From an uncultured Planctomycetales bacterium (lineage in GTDB: Bacteria; Planctomycetota; Planctomycetia; Pirellulales; Thermoguttaceae), in the NCBI GenBank assembly GCA_937889015.1, contig CALARR010000460.1:1-20952 (forward strand): DNA of 20,952 nucleotides. Reading direction: 5' to 3'. Below, in pieces: positions 1-7,397 of the stretch. Position 1 is the stretch's first letter, and each line of letters starts with the position of its first letter. The position numbers were made by a program, and so were the translations under genes. The notes beneath the pieces are model-generated. The model was not told where the DNA came from. It searched no databases and saw only the letters and a program-made list of their open reading frames with translations.

Positions 1-827
1 ATGCACGTCGCTGCGCCCCTGGGCCCGGCGCTGTTGGCGACCGGGGTTGTGCTGCCGCAAAGGTCGGCCCGGCGCTGTTTCAAGGCGTGCAGCGTGTGGG
101 TGACGTCGGCGCCGTCCAGAATCCAGTTCATGCCCATTTCCACGAAGCGCCGCGTCTGCGTGATGGGGATGCCCGCATGCAAATGCACACCCACCCCGAT
201 CCCCGCTGCCCGGCAGCGGCGAATGACATCCTCCATCAAAGCGATCAGCGCGGGGCTGTCCCACTGCTCGGGCACCTCCAGCGATACGCTCAGGTCGTGT
301 GGCCCCATGAAGACGCCGTCCACGCCGGGCACCGAGATCAGCGCGTCGAGGTTCTCATACGCGGCGACACTCTCGATGCCGATGATCGCGTATTGGTGGC
401 GGTTGAATCGCTGCAGAAAGCTCTTCGTGACTTCGCAGGGAGGACGCGTGCCGTCCAGGATCCCGCGCAATTGGCGGCCTTTGATCGGCCGGTAGTGCAC
501 GGCGCCCACCAGTTCCCGCACTTCTTCCACCGTCTCCACATAGGGCGCAACGATGCCGTCCGCCCCGGCATCCAGCGCCATCGCGGCCTGCCGCGCGCAG
601 GGATAGGCAATCCGCACCACCGGCGAGATGCCCATCGCGCCGAACTGCTGGCACAGGGCGGAGGTCTCCGCGCGGTCCACCGGCATATGCTCAGTGCAGA
701 TGAAAACAAAGTCCAACGGCGCAGCGCCGATCAGGCGCGTCACCAGCGGATTGCCGACGCTGGCGATGTGCGTGCCATAGACGCGCGCGCCGGAGTGCAG
801 GTACTCTCGAAGCTGCTCGCCGTTCAT
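1..827 (-). CDS. HpcH/HpaI aldolase family protein (3' end beyond window)
   Basis: Translated from an ATG at 827 and open to the left edge, giving about 275 residues without a stop. It resembles class II metal-dependent aldolases of the HpcH/HpaI family (2-keto-3-deoxy-sugar acid or 4-hydroxy-2-oxo-heptanedioate aldolases), which cleave or form pyruvate aldols in the cytoplasm. Visible motifs are FICTEHMPVD (His47, catalytic-base position), VVRIAYP (Arg72, pyruvate binding), GIESVAAYENLDAL (Glu152, metal) and MGPHDLS (Asp178, metal). The core is therefore complete; the family is usually about 250-265 residues, so little should be missing. The last translated residues are rich in Pro, Arg and Ala and look like a low-complexity tail. 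The start overlaps the stop of the upstream sialidase-like gene as ATGA, so the two are probably co-translated. The substrate cannot be read from the sequence; a link to sugar-acid catabolism is an inference from the neighbour. Confidence 0.85.
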   Translation of the reverse strand, partial: MNGEQLREYLHSGARVYGTHIASVGNPLVTRLIGAAPLDFVFICTEHMPVDRAETSALCQQFGAMGISPVVRIAYPCARQAAMALDAGADGIVAPYVETVEEVRELVGAVHYRPIKGRQLRGILDGTRPPCEVTKSFLQRFNRHQYAIIGIESVAAYENLDALISVPGVDGVFMGPHDLSVSLEVPEQWDSPALIALMEDVIRRCRAAGIGVGVHLHAGIPITQTRRFVEMGMNWILDGADVTHTLHALKQRRADLCGSTTPVANSAGPRGAATC

Positions 828-2386
828 CGGGGTGCTCCCTTCGTTGTGGGCTGTCCCAAACGCCACTCGGTCGCCCATTGATAATAGCGTGTGAACCATT
901 GTGCGCCCTCGGTCTTGGCGCTGCAGCCGATTTTCGAATACGAACCACCTGGACAAACGAGCAACGCCATGCCGGCGGCCTTCTCCGGCGGCGGCAAGTG
1001 AACGGCCATCGTCGGCATCCGCACGTTGAAGACCGTGCCGTCGTCATTGATGCGCTCCGCCTGCGGATCGGGCGAAAGCCCCGGCGGCGGAGCCGGGGGC
1101 TCGCTGGGCCACAGCGGCAGCACCAGCGGCGGCGGTTGCGCTGTGGCCCCAGTCCACGCCGCGTTGGGCGTCTTCCACCGGATCCGCGCCACGAACACCG
1201 CGTTGTCCGAACCGCATTTCATGGGGATCGTGTAGTCGTAGGGATTGGGCGGATTGGTCTGCATCCACTCCGCCACGGTGACCCAAGTCTCATTCGCGTT
1301 GACCTCGGTCACGCCGAAGTTGCCCAACCGCGCGCCGCGCTCGGGAACCAGGATCCGCTCGCTGGCGCGAATCACCTGCAGCCGGCTCGGATCCACTTGT
1401 GCAATGAACAGCGGCGCGCGATGCCGAAAGACGTGATCGTTGTTCGCGCCGCGCCGCGTATAGACCAGATACAGCGCATCGCTGTGCGTCACCCAATGCT
1501 GCTGCGTGTTGTAGTTGCCCAGGTCGCCGCCATCGTCCCACGTCCACTTCTTTGGCTCGGAAAAATGCAGGCCGTCGCGCGACGTGCTGACATAGCCAGC
1601 CCGGTCGTTGCGCAACGTAAGATAGTACCGCCCCCGGAACACCGTTAGCGACGGCTCGTAGAGCCCGCGGTCCACGGCCACCGTCAGGTCGTTGCCCGCC
1701 CCCTTCACCCGCAGGGTTTCCCCATCGAAACCGCAGCGCAATACGGTGACCGAGTAGGCACGCGACGGCTTGTCGCGAAAATAGATCGGCAGAAGGATGT
1801 CGCCGTCCGGCAGATCCACACGCTGCACGCAACCGGCGCCAGCGCTGTAGAACCTGGCGTCTTCCGGCATGGACAGCGTCTTCCACGCGGTCCAGGTGCG
1901 CGACGCCGCGTCATACACGGCGTAGGCCGTGCTCCGCGGAAAGTTCGGCACCTGCTTGTCGCCCTCATAACGCGCCATCAATCCGATACCCAGCAGCTTG
2001 CCCGACTTGGCATGCCACTTGGGCCAGAAATCGGCCACTCCCTCGGTTACGTCTCCGCTCACGCGCCGGCGGCCAAGCGTGTCGGCGTGCTCGGTCGGCA
2101 CACTCCACGTTGCGCCCAGATCGTCAGTGCGCATCTCATTGAGCGAATAGAACACGTCGCTGCCGGTGAGCAGCAGCTTCTGCATCGTCAGCACCACGCT
2201 CGGCGGGTTGCCGGGAATCGACCCCGCGCGCGCATGCACCCAGCAGGTTCGCTTGTCGAACCCCACGCTGATCGTGTCGAGTTTCAAATCAAAGGCAGGT
2301 GCGTCGGCGGCCTGCAGCGCTGGCAGTGGCGCCGGCAGCACAACGGCGGCAAAAGCCACAAGAGCCTCTCTCGTCCTGCTGTGCAT
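824..2386 (-). CDS. Secreted sialidase-like protein with C-terminal truncated esterase domain
   Basis: 520 residues. An N-terminal signal peptide (hydrophobic stretch AFAAVVLPAPLPALQAA) points to export. Residues of about 30-415 look like a six-bladed sialidase/BNR-repeat fold: an Asp-box-like TDDLGATW near residue 90, a second SRDGLHFSEP near 270, and the stretch GLYEPSLTVFRGRYYLTLR typical of planctomycete sialidase-superfamily proteins. From about residue 420 to the end, another fold begins: LPLWPSEPPAP, then NDDGTVFNVRMPTMAVHLPP and ALLVCPGGSYSKI, which match the first part of acetylxylan-esterase-like alpha/beta hydrolases (strand, then oxyanion-hole CPGGGY). The protein stops about 45 residues later, before the nucleophile-Ser region, so the esterase part cannot be catalytic as it stands. 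The stop overlaps the aldolase start (ATGA). Expression is probably from the promoter at 2456-2483. True sialic-acid specificity is uncertain, as many homologues act on other glycans. Confidence 0.82.
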   Translation of the reverse strand: MHSRTREALVAFAAVVLPAPLPALQAADAPAFDLKLDTISVGFDKRTCWVHARAGSIPGNPPSVVLTMQKLLLTGSDVFYSLNEMRTDDLGATWSVPTEHADTLGRRRVSGDVTEGVADFWPKWHAKSGKLLGIGLMARYEGDKQVPNFPRSTAYAVYDAASRTWTAWKTLSMPEDARFYSAGAGCVQRVDLPDGDILLPIYFRDKPSRAYSVTVLRCGFDGETLRVKGAGNDLTVAVDRGLYEPSLTVFRGRYYLTLRNDRAGYVSTSRDGLHFSEPKKWTWDDGGDLGNYNTQQHWVTHSDALYLVYTRRGANNDHVFRHRAPLFIAQVDPSRLQVIRASERILVPERGARLGNFGVTEVNANETWVTVAEWMQTNPPNPYDYTIPMKCGSDNAVFVARIRWKTPNAAWTGATAQPPPLVLPLWPSEPPAPPPGLSPDPQAERINDDGTVFNVRMPTMAVHLPPPEKAAGMALLVCPGGSYSKIGCSAKTEGAQWFTRYYQWATEWRLGQPTTKGAPR

Positions 2387-2455
2387 GTGGAATTCTCTGT
2401 CGCCCCCGATAGGTGAAGACGCAGCCCTGGGCCGTCGACCGACTCGCGACCCCTC

Positions 2456-2483
2456 ATTGTAGCGACACAGAGACGCCTGTCAA
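2456..2483 (-). promoter_or_regulatory. Sigma-70-type promoter of the sialidase-aldolase pair
   Basis: On the minus strand a TTGACA box (2483-2478) is followed after 16 bases by TACAAT (2461-2456). The -35 is a perfect consensus and the -10 matches 5 of 6. A start of transcription would fall near 2449, about 60 bases before the ATG at 2386. It is the best promoter match noticed in the window. Confidence 0.6.
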
Positions 2484-2501
2484 AAACACGCTGCGGTCGC
2501 T

Positions 2502-2683
2502 CCTTTGACGCGCTGGGCAACGCGCAAACGCTGCGCGCCTGGATCGTTCCGCGCCAACTGCTCCGCGACGGCCCGAACGAGATTCGCCTGCGGCTGGCCG
2601 CAAATGCGGCTCCAGCGGAACACGCGGAGCCGGCTGCCGCCGAACGCGTGGAACTGGTGTTTGTCGACCTGAGCATCCGCTGA
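2502..2683 (+). pseudogene. C-terminal remnant of a plus-strand gene
   Basis: This frame reads FDALGNAQTLRAWIVPRQLL, then RDGPNEIRLRLA, and ends VELVFVDLSIR before a TGA at 2681-2683. The pattern (P..LL.DGPNEI.LRL ... hydrophobic-D) is that of the last beta-sandwich strands of large planctomycete glycoside-hydrolase-like or galactose-binding-type proteins. No start codon or upstream coding sequence fits: the region just before is occupied by a minus-strand promoter, and the frame is open upstream for only a short distance. I read it as the surviving 3' end of a deleted gene. It could be chance coding character, but the motif and clean stop argue against this. Confidence 0.4.
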
Positions 2684-2709
2684 TGCAGCGTCCATCGCGG
2701 CAACGCACT

Positions 2710-2795
2710 CAGGACCCATCCCAGAACCACCCCAGCCACGTCGGGCGGCCCTGCAGGACCGAGCTGCCGACAGGTTCTGAGACACGTACTCAGTC
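2710..2795 (+). repeat. Palindromic in-frame repeat, copy at 2710
   Basis: This copy of the 84-87 bp family begins with CAGGACCCATCCCAGAACC and carries the core GAGCTGCCGACAGGTTCTG. It lies outside any intact plus-strand gene, 26 bases after the stop of the gene remnant, yet still reads as an open frame for the family peptide (QDPSQNHPSHVGRP, then TELPTGSE). Its right end supplies the TGA stop (2792-2790) of the minus-strand ExbD-like gene. Confidence 0.8.
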
Positions 2796-3884
2796 CACCT
2801 GATCCACCGGCGGGGGCGGCCGAGTGACCGCACCCGGCTGAGCTGGCTGGGGCTTCGGCGGCGTCTTGCCGACACACGTCATTTGCATGTCCGTAGGGAA
2901 GCTGATGCGGTATTCCGACGTGAGCGCATAGGGGGTCCAGCCGGCCAGAAGTCCCTGGCGTGCGGCCACGTTGCGCGCCTCGAGATAGGCCGGGAAACTA
3001 TCGCTGAAGACGCGGAAGTCGAGGTAGAACCGCTCCGCATCGACCCCCTGGATCGACCGCGAGAACTGCGAATTGCGCATGCTGATCGCCTCGGTCTTGT
3101 CGCCGGCGTCCGGCCGCGGCAGGACTGCCAGATAGGGTTTCGCATCCGTGCCGATGCGGACCTTCAGCGTAAGGTAGCGATCACCGAGGCCCCGCTTGTC
3201 GAAGATCTCGGTCAGCTTGCCGCAGTCGATCTGGCCTTGGCGAATGAGCACGCGCGACGCCGCCTGGACGGCGTCCTTGGCCTTCTCCTGCAAGCCTGGC
3301 GTGTCGAGTGGCATCACGCGCCCCCCGCGGCAGATGAAGGTGATCGGCTTGGCCCCCTTGGGCGCTTGTCGCGGTTCGGGCAGGTTGACGATCTTGACCT
3401 CGGAGTTGGGACCGGCGGCCTGTGTCTGGGCGAGTTGGGCCTTCAGGCTGGCGATCTCCTTCTCTTTCGCGTCAATGTCCTTCTCGATGCCCTCGACCTG
3501 GGTGCGCCGCTGGTCCACCTGTTTCTGAATCTCCGTGATGTCCACCTTGCCGCGCGCCAACTCCGCCAGGTTCTTGTTCAATTCCGCGATCATCTCCTTG
3601 TATCGCGCCATGGCGGTCTGCTGGTTTGGCGCGTCGTCGGAGAGTTCCTTCAGGTCCAGGCGGTATTTCTCCAGCAGGGACTGCACCTCGCGGGACTGCG
3701 CGGCCAGTCTGCGCAACTGATCCTCGCTGATTTCATCGACGAAGCCCTTGATCCGCTTCACCGCGTCGGCGCCCTGGATCACGGTGAAGATCAGGATGAT
3801 CACCAGGATGCCGACCACGTTGGTCAGGGTGTCCATCAGGGAATCAAGGCTCAAGCCGCCCGCTTCGGCGTCGCGTCGCGCCAT
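2790..3884 (-). CDS. ExbD-like membrane protein with periplasmic coiled coil (second in operon)
   Basis: 364 residues from the ATG at 3884, chosen because AAGAGGAG lies about 6 bases upstream and the product then starts MARRDAEAGGLSLDSLMDTL, the usual N-terminus of this type. A longer frame to 4010 would run through a repeat and is rejected. One membrane helix (about residues 17-36, NVVGILVIILIFTVI) follows a conserved D in LMDTL, the ExbD/TolR/MotB arrangement in which an Asp near the helix serves proton flow. Residues of about 55-165 are a charged coiled coil; the rest (about 170-340) is a mixed periplasmic domain with no OmpA-type peptidoglycan motif that I recognise. The tail is rich in Pro (KPQPAQPGAVTRPPPPVD). 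It would work with the MotA/ExbB protein encoded two genes upstream. The stop lies inside a repeat copy, so the original C-terminus may have differed. Confidence 0.8.
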   Translation of the reverse strand: MARRDAEAGGLSLDSLMDTLTNVVGILVIILIFTVIQGADAVKRIKGFVDEISEDQLRRLAAQSREVQSLLEKYRLDLKELSDDAPNQQTAMARYKEMIAELNKNLAELARGKVDITEIQKQVDQRRTQVEGIEKDIDAKEKEIASLKAQLAQTQAAGPNSEVKIVNLPEPRQAPKGAKPITFICRGGRVMPLDTPGLQEKAKDAVQAASRVLIRQGQIDCGKLTEIFDKRGLGDRYLTLKVRIGTDAKPYLAVLPRPDAGDKTEAISMRNSQFSRSIQGVDAERFYLDFRVFSDSFPAYLEARNVAARQGLLAGWTPYALTSEYRISFPTDMQMTCVGKTPPKPQPAQPGAVTRPPPPVDQVD

Positions 3885-3892
3885 GGGTGTCT

Positions 3893-3978
3893 CCTCTTGA
3901 AGCCGGTTCCGACTTCGTCGGCAGCTCAATGCCTCCGGGCCGCTCGACGCGGCGCGGATGGTTCCAGGATCGGTTCTC
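3893..3978 (-). repeat. Palindromic repeat, diverged minus-strand copy
   Basis: Read on the minus strand, this intergenic stretch aligns along its whole length with the family: GAGAACCGATCCTGGAACC at its start, GAGCGGCCC in the middle, ATTGAGCTGCCGAC and GAACCGGCTTCAAGAG at the end. It still encodes a recognisable version of the family peptide (VERPGGIELPTKSEP), but in a frame different from the downstream gene. Its purine-rich tail forms the Shine-Dalgarno sequence of the ExbD-like gene starting at 3884. Confidence 0.7.
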
Positions 3979-4007
3979 AAAGCCGGTTCCGACTGCGTCG
4001 GCGGCTC
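3979..4007 (-). repeat. Partial second copy of the repeat, abutting the first
   Basis: AAAGCCGGTTCCGACTGCG and the following TCGGCGGCTC repeat the sequence at 3900-3928 with a spacing of 79 bases. Both copies share the same departure from the family consensus (TTCCGACT-CGTCGG instead of TCCCAGAACCTGTCGG), so they probably arose by tandem duplication within this gap rather than by two insertions. Confidence 0.6.
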
Positions 4008-4014
4008 CACGCCA

Positions 4015-4821
4015 CTACTGCCTGAACACGCTCAAATCGAGATGACCTTGCGTCGGCACCGGCAACTTGCCGGTCCGGCAATAGCCATTGGGGCCAAAAT
4101 GCGTCTGGGCAACGCTCCTTGCGCTGCCATAAGTCCCCACCGCATCCGGGCGGATGAGGAAGATGATCTGTCCTTTGGGCGTGCCGGCCACGCGATCCAG
4201 CAATTTGCGGTATTCTCCGTCCGGTTTGGCGAGGTCTCCGGAGAGGATCCGCTGGGGCTCCTTCCCCTCGTGTACCAGCAATCCCGAGGCGAGGCACTCG
4301 ACGAAGGTGGCCGCGCCGTCCGTGCCGCTGCCGCCCGGCCGCACCTGCACCGTGGCTTCCGTCGCGCGCAGCCGCGCCTGGGCCACCTGCTTCTTCAGGT
4401 CGTCAATGCTCGCCTGCAGTTGCTTGGGCAGCGGCTGGATCTCGGCGATGCGCGCGCGCAGCCGATTCAACTCGGCCAGCAACTCCTTGTGCTCCTTGGC
4501 GCCGGACTTGGCCGCTGCGTCCTCGTATTTCTTCTGCAGGGCCCGCAGCTCAGCCAAGGCCTGACGCGATTGTTCCAGTTGCTTCTGGAGTTGAGACATC
4601 TGTCGGCGGAGCTTCTCCAGCTCGGCCTGTTGCTTGGCCAGATCGGCCTTCTTCTGCATGTACTCCTGGTAGCGGTCGATGACGTCCTGGGATTGCTCCT
4701 GGTTCATCTGGCTGACCATCATCCCGGCGATCATCAGCGTCAGCCCGCCAATCAGGCAGACCAGAATGCTCATGAAGGGAAACAGGGAGATGCCGGAGTC
4801 CTCGTTCTTCTGCTTGGCCAT
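4015..4821 (-). CDS. ExbD-like membrane protein with coiled coil (first in operon)
   Basis: 268 residues. The N-terminus MAKQKNEDSGISLFPFMSIL leads into one membrane helix (about residues 16-36, SILVCLIGGLTLMIAGMMV), the architecture of ExbD/TolR-type proteins, though without the usual Asp at the helix start (FPFMSIL). Residues of about 40-160 form a long Gln/Leu/Lys-rich coiled coil (QAELEKLRRQMSQLQKQLEQ). The C-terminal part contains the stretch ATFVECLASGLLVHEGKEP and GQIIFLIRPDAVGTY, a periplasmic alpha/beta domain as found in planctomycete members of this group. One base separates it from the MotA/ExbB stop, so translation is almost certainly coupled. The missing helix Asp, against LMDTL in the next gene, suggests the two paralogues play different parts in one complex (inference). 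Confidence 0.8.
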   Translation of the reverse strand: MAKQKNEDSGISLFPFMSILVCLIGGLTLMIAGMMVSQMNQEQSQDVIDRYQEYMQKKADLAKQQAELEKLRRQMSQLQKQLEQSRQALAELRALQKKYEDAAAKSGAKEHKELLAELNRLRARIAEIQPLPKQLQASIDDLKKQVAQARLRATEATVQVRPGGSGTDGAATFVECLASGLLVHEGKEPQRILSGDLAKPDGEYRKLLDRVAGTPKGQIIFLIRPDAVGTYGSARSVAQTHFGPNGYCRTGKLPVPTQGHLDLSVFRQ

Positions 4822-4822
4822 A

Positions 4823-6415
4823 CTACCCCCCGTTGCGAGGGCCGAACAGTCCGAAGAACCGGCGGCGCGGCTGGTAGTTCACGACCACCTGCTTTTCTCC
4901 CAGGCTGGCCAGAACCTGGTTCAGCGCCGCCAGGCCTTCCTGCAGGGCGCCAAAATAGCGCTGAATCGACTCGCCGGCCGAGCGGATGGCCTGGCTGGAG
5001 TCCTGGATCGCGGAACCCATCCGTTCCTGCAGCGCTTGGCCTTGATCGGCCAAGGCCAGCATGGCTTTGGCTTGCTCCTCCGACTTCGTGCGGAGCTTCT
5101 CCGTGATCTGCTGATAGGACTCGACCGAGCGGGTCAGTTCGCGCATGGTTCGCGTGAAGTTGTCCTGCAGCTTTTCATCGGTCTTAATCCAGCCCTCAAC
5201 GGCCTGCTGGTGCAGTCTCTCGCCAATCGCCTCCAGCTTCTTGCCCCAGGCGTTCAGCTCGACGTGGTGGGGAAGCATCGCCTTGTCGATCGCCACCTGC
5301 AAGGCATTGCGATCCGTGGCCTCGGGCATCGGACCGGCTTCGACCCCTTTCAGGCGTTTCAGCAGGTTTTCGTTGCAGTACTCGTCCACCCAGTTCAACA
5401 GTGCCTGCTCGTTCTTCTGCAGGGAACTCATGGGAAACATCACGAAGATGCTGAGCACCAGAGCCAGCAGCGTGGTGTCGAACGCCGTGGACAAACCGGC
5501 GGTCACGCTGTTGAACGACTCCTTCAAAGCCCCCAGATCGCCGGCGGCGCTCATGGTCGAAGAAAAACTGCCCACCGCCTGCCCAATCCCCAAGACCGTG
5601 CCGATGAAGCCCAGGATCGGAATCGCCCAGACAAAGACCTTGACCAGCGCGTAGCTTGCCGAGACCGCATTGCTGTCGATTTCCGACTGGGTGGCCAGAC
5701 GACTGGCGACCTCACCGCTATTCTTCAGCACGCCGAAGTGCTCCAACCCGCGCAGCACACGGTTCACCAGGAAGCTGTCGCCAACCCGAACCGGAAGCTG
5801 GCGAATGTGCGCAGTGAACTTCCGCGACGCATCGGGGGTGATGTCGGCCGAGATCTCCTCCGGCAGGAGGTCGAAGAGCATCGAGTCCCGCTGGACCGTC
5901 AGCCGCCGCATCTTGATGACCAGGATCGTGCCGGCCCAGGCGGCCAGAAAGACTTCGGCAAACTGCACCCAACCGCGGTTCCAGAGCAGGGCGCCGACAT
6001 ACCATCCCCGAAGCGGATAGAGGACGGCGTAGACGAGGACGAAGACTCCCAGGGCGATCAGCCCGCTCCACATCGGACTGACGTCCGTGCCGCCGCTGGA
6101 GGCGGCGTTCGCCCCATCGCCAACCGCCGCGCGAGGCTTCTTCGACGCCCCCTCCGCCTCGCTCGCCGAGGGTCCAGCCCCCTTGGCCGCATCGGTCGAT
6201 GCCGCGGTCGCAGTCTTCAGCCCTCCCGCAATGACCCGGCGAGCGGGCGCGGCTTGTTCTTCCGCCAGGAATCCCAAGGGGTCCGCGCTTTCCATCTGCG
6301 GAGAAGGGATCTGCTGGCTGTGATGGCAGTAAGGGCAGCGAACCTTGCGTCCGCGGTGTTCCTCGGAAACCTTCAGCTTTCGCTGGCACTTGGAGCAGGG
6401 AAACTCGAAGTACAT
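4823..6415 (-). CDS. Zinc-ribbon MotA/TolQ/ExbB proton channel family protein
   Basis: 530 residues. Residues 7-30 form a zinc ribbon with two CxxC knuckles (CSKC at 7-10, CPYC at 27-30), followed by a low-complexity Ala/Ser linker to about 112. Membrane helices are visible near 116-134, 149-168, 258-280 and 310-330. The third contains IPILGFIGTVLGIGQAVGSF and the fourth GLSTAFDTTLLALVLSIFVM, the two signature helices of the MotA/TolQ/ExbB family that line the proton path (the Thr in AFDTTL is the usual conserved position). A C-terminal cytoplasmic helical region (about 385-510) looks like a coiled coil. It heads an operon with two ExbD-like partners, so together they could form a proton-driven inner-membrane motor. 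What the motor drives is not shown by the sequence; no TonB, Pal or flagellar gene is nearby. Confidence 0.85.
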   Translation of the reverse strand: MYFEFPCSKCQRKLKVSEEHRGRKVRCPYCHHSQQIPSPQMESADPLGFLAEEQAAPARRVIAGGLKTATAASTDAAKGAGPSASEAEGASKKPRAAVGDGANAASSGGTDVSPMWSGLIALGVFVLVYAVLYPLRGWYVGALLWNRGWVQFAEVFLAAWAGTILVIKMRRLTVQRDSMLFDLLPEEISADITPDASRKFTAHIRQLPVRVGDSFLVNRVLRGLEHFGVLKNSGEVASRLATQSEIDSNAVSASYALVKVFVWAIPILGFIGTVLGIGQAVGSFSSTMSAAGDLGALKESFNSVTAGLSTAFDTTLLALVLSIFVMFPMSSLQKNEQALLNWVDEYCNENLLKRLKGVEAGPMPEATDRNALQVAIDKAMLPHHVELNAWGKKLEAIGERLHQQAVEGWIKTDEKLQDNFTRTMRELTRSVESYQQITEKLRTKSEEQAKAMLALADQGQALQERMGSAIQDSSQAIRSAGESIQRYFGALQEGLAALNQVLASLGEKQVVVNYQPRRRFFGLFGPRNGG

Positions 6416-6548
6416 TGTGCAGCCTCGGTTATGGCGTCAAGAAGAGATCAAGGGTGCGGCGTCCAACAGCGGACTGGTCCTCTCGAGATGCGTGAAATAC
6501 GCACCACGAATCACGGTGGATTGGTGGGGCGGGGGGGCGAATTGCCTC

Positions 6549-7151
6549 TCAGTCATCGCCCCTGGGGTTGTCTGCGAGTCGGTTGTTTTCGCGCTGTCTC
6601 AGCAGCGAGCCAATCCGTTCCGCGAGACGCTGAGGCGTGAGGGGTTTGATCTGATAGTCGTCAATCTTGAAGGGTGATAGCCGATACAACAGACCGCGAT
6701 CCTGGCTGTGCGTGAGCAGAAGCAAGAATCCCGGCCTGAATTGGGGCTGGTCTTGAAGTACGGCCAGGATGCCATCGCCGCCACCCCAGGGGATGGCCGG
6801 CTCCAACACGAGTACATCGGGTTGGAAGTCGCGCAACCTTTGCAGGCACTCCAGGCCATCGGCCGCCGTGGCCACCGTGGCACCGCATTGGCGCAGATAA
6901 TCCCCATGCTCGCTCAGGAGAAACGTGTCGGGATCGGCGATCAGGATACGTGCCGATGTCATTGTCTTTCCAACAGGCCCAACCGACGTTTCCAAGGCGC
7001 GCCGCCAGACTTCCTTGCGCTGAACGACCACAGTCTGCGGCGCGGCGACACCGAGCTGGACCTGGCTTCCCTTGACCTTCAGCACGGTCACCGTCACTTG
7101 GTGATCCGGCAGCACGATCTCTTCACCCACTCTTCGCGTTAGCACTAGCAT
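6549..7151 (-). CDS. csrA: CsrA domain fused to receiver-like domain
   Basis: 200 residues. Residues 1-55 are a nearly canonical CsrA/RsmA RNA-binding domain: MLVLTRRVGEEIVL at the start, then VTVLKVKGSQVQLGV and APQTVVVQRKEVW, keeping the Arg/Glu surface used to grip GGA motifs in mRNA leaders. Residues of about 66-185 follow the response-regulator receiver pattern: acidic pair in IADPD, Thr147 in LLLLTHS and Lys169 in QIKPL. The phospho-acceptor position in PDVLVLEPAIPWGGGDG is Glu117 rather than Asp, so the domain is unlikely to be phosphorylated normally and may mimic the active state. The start has GGAG about 9 bases upstream. An internal ATG at 6962 preceded by GGAAAG could also yield a free receiver domain of 137 residues. 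Upstream regulators and target mRNAs are not visible. Confidence 0.85.
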   Translation of the reverse strand: MLVLTRRVGEEIVLPDHQVTVTVLKVKGSQVQLGVAAPQTVVVQRKEVWRRALETSVGPVGKTMTSARILIADPDTFLLSEHGDYLRQCGATVATAADGLECLQRLRDFQPDVLVLEPAIPWGGGDGILAVLQDQPQFRPGFLLLLTHSQDRGLLYRLSPFKIDDYQIKPLTPQRLAERIGSLLRQRENNRLADNPRGDD

Positions 7152-7383
7152 CGCGGCGACTCCGAATCAGGGGGTTCCACTCTGCAAGGACCAGGGAAGG
7201 TTTTCGCAGGCGTGCCGCACGCGATAGGACCCCAAACACACGCGCGAACCGCGGCCAGTTGTCGAGGACTGCGCTGAGAGCACCTTGCCCTGCTGAGGTT
7301 CGCATTGCCAACGATCTTTCCGCGGCCACGGTAGCCCTGGATTCCAGCCGTACCGGCTGCAATCCGGCCGGAAATGCAATCAT
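7123..7383 (-). other. Gap between FGE-like and csrA genes; doubtful 86-codon frame
   Basis: The 246 bases from 7152 to 7397 separate the end of the FGE-like gene from the csrA start. A frame from ATG 7383 to a TGA at 7123 gives 86 residues (MIAFPAGLQPVRLESRATVA at its start), overlapping csrA by 29 bases. There is no clear ribosome site, no recognised motif, and the composition is that of random high-GC sequence. I would not annotate it as a gene. Confidence 0.15.
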
Positions 7384-7397
7384 GGACTGCGCCGGCA

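Noticed and set aside
2790..4010. Longer ExbD-like protein starting at 4010
   Set aside because: The extra 42 codons run through the repeat copies in a frame that does not match the family peptide, and the ATG at 3884 has a good ribosome site and a family-typical N-terminus.
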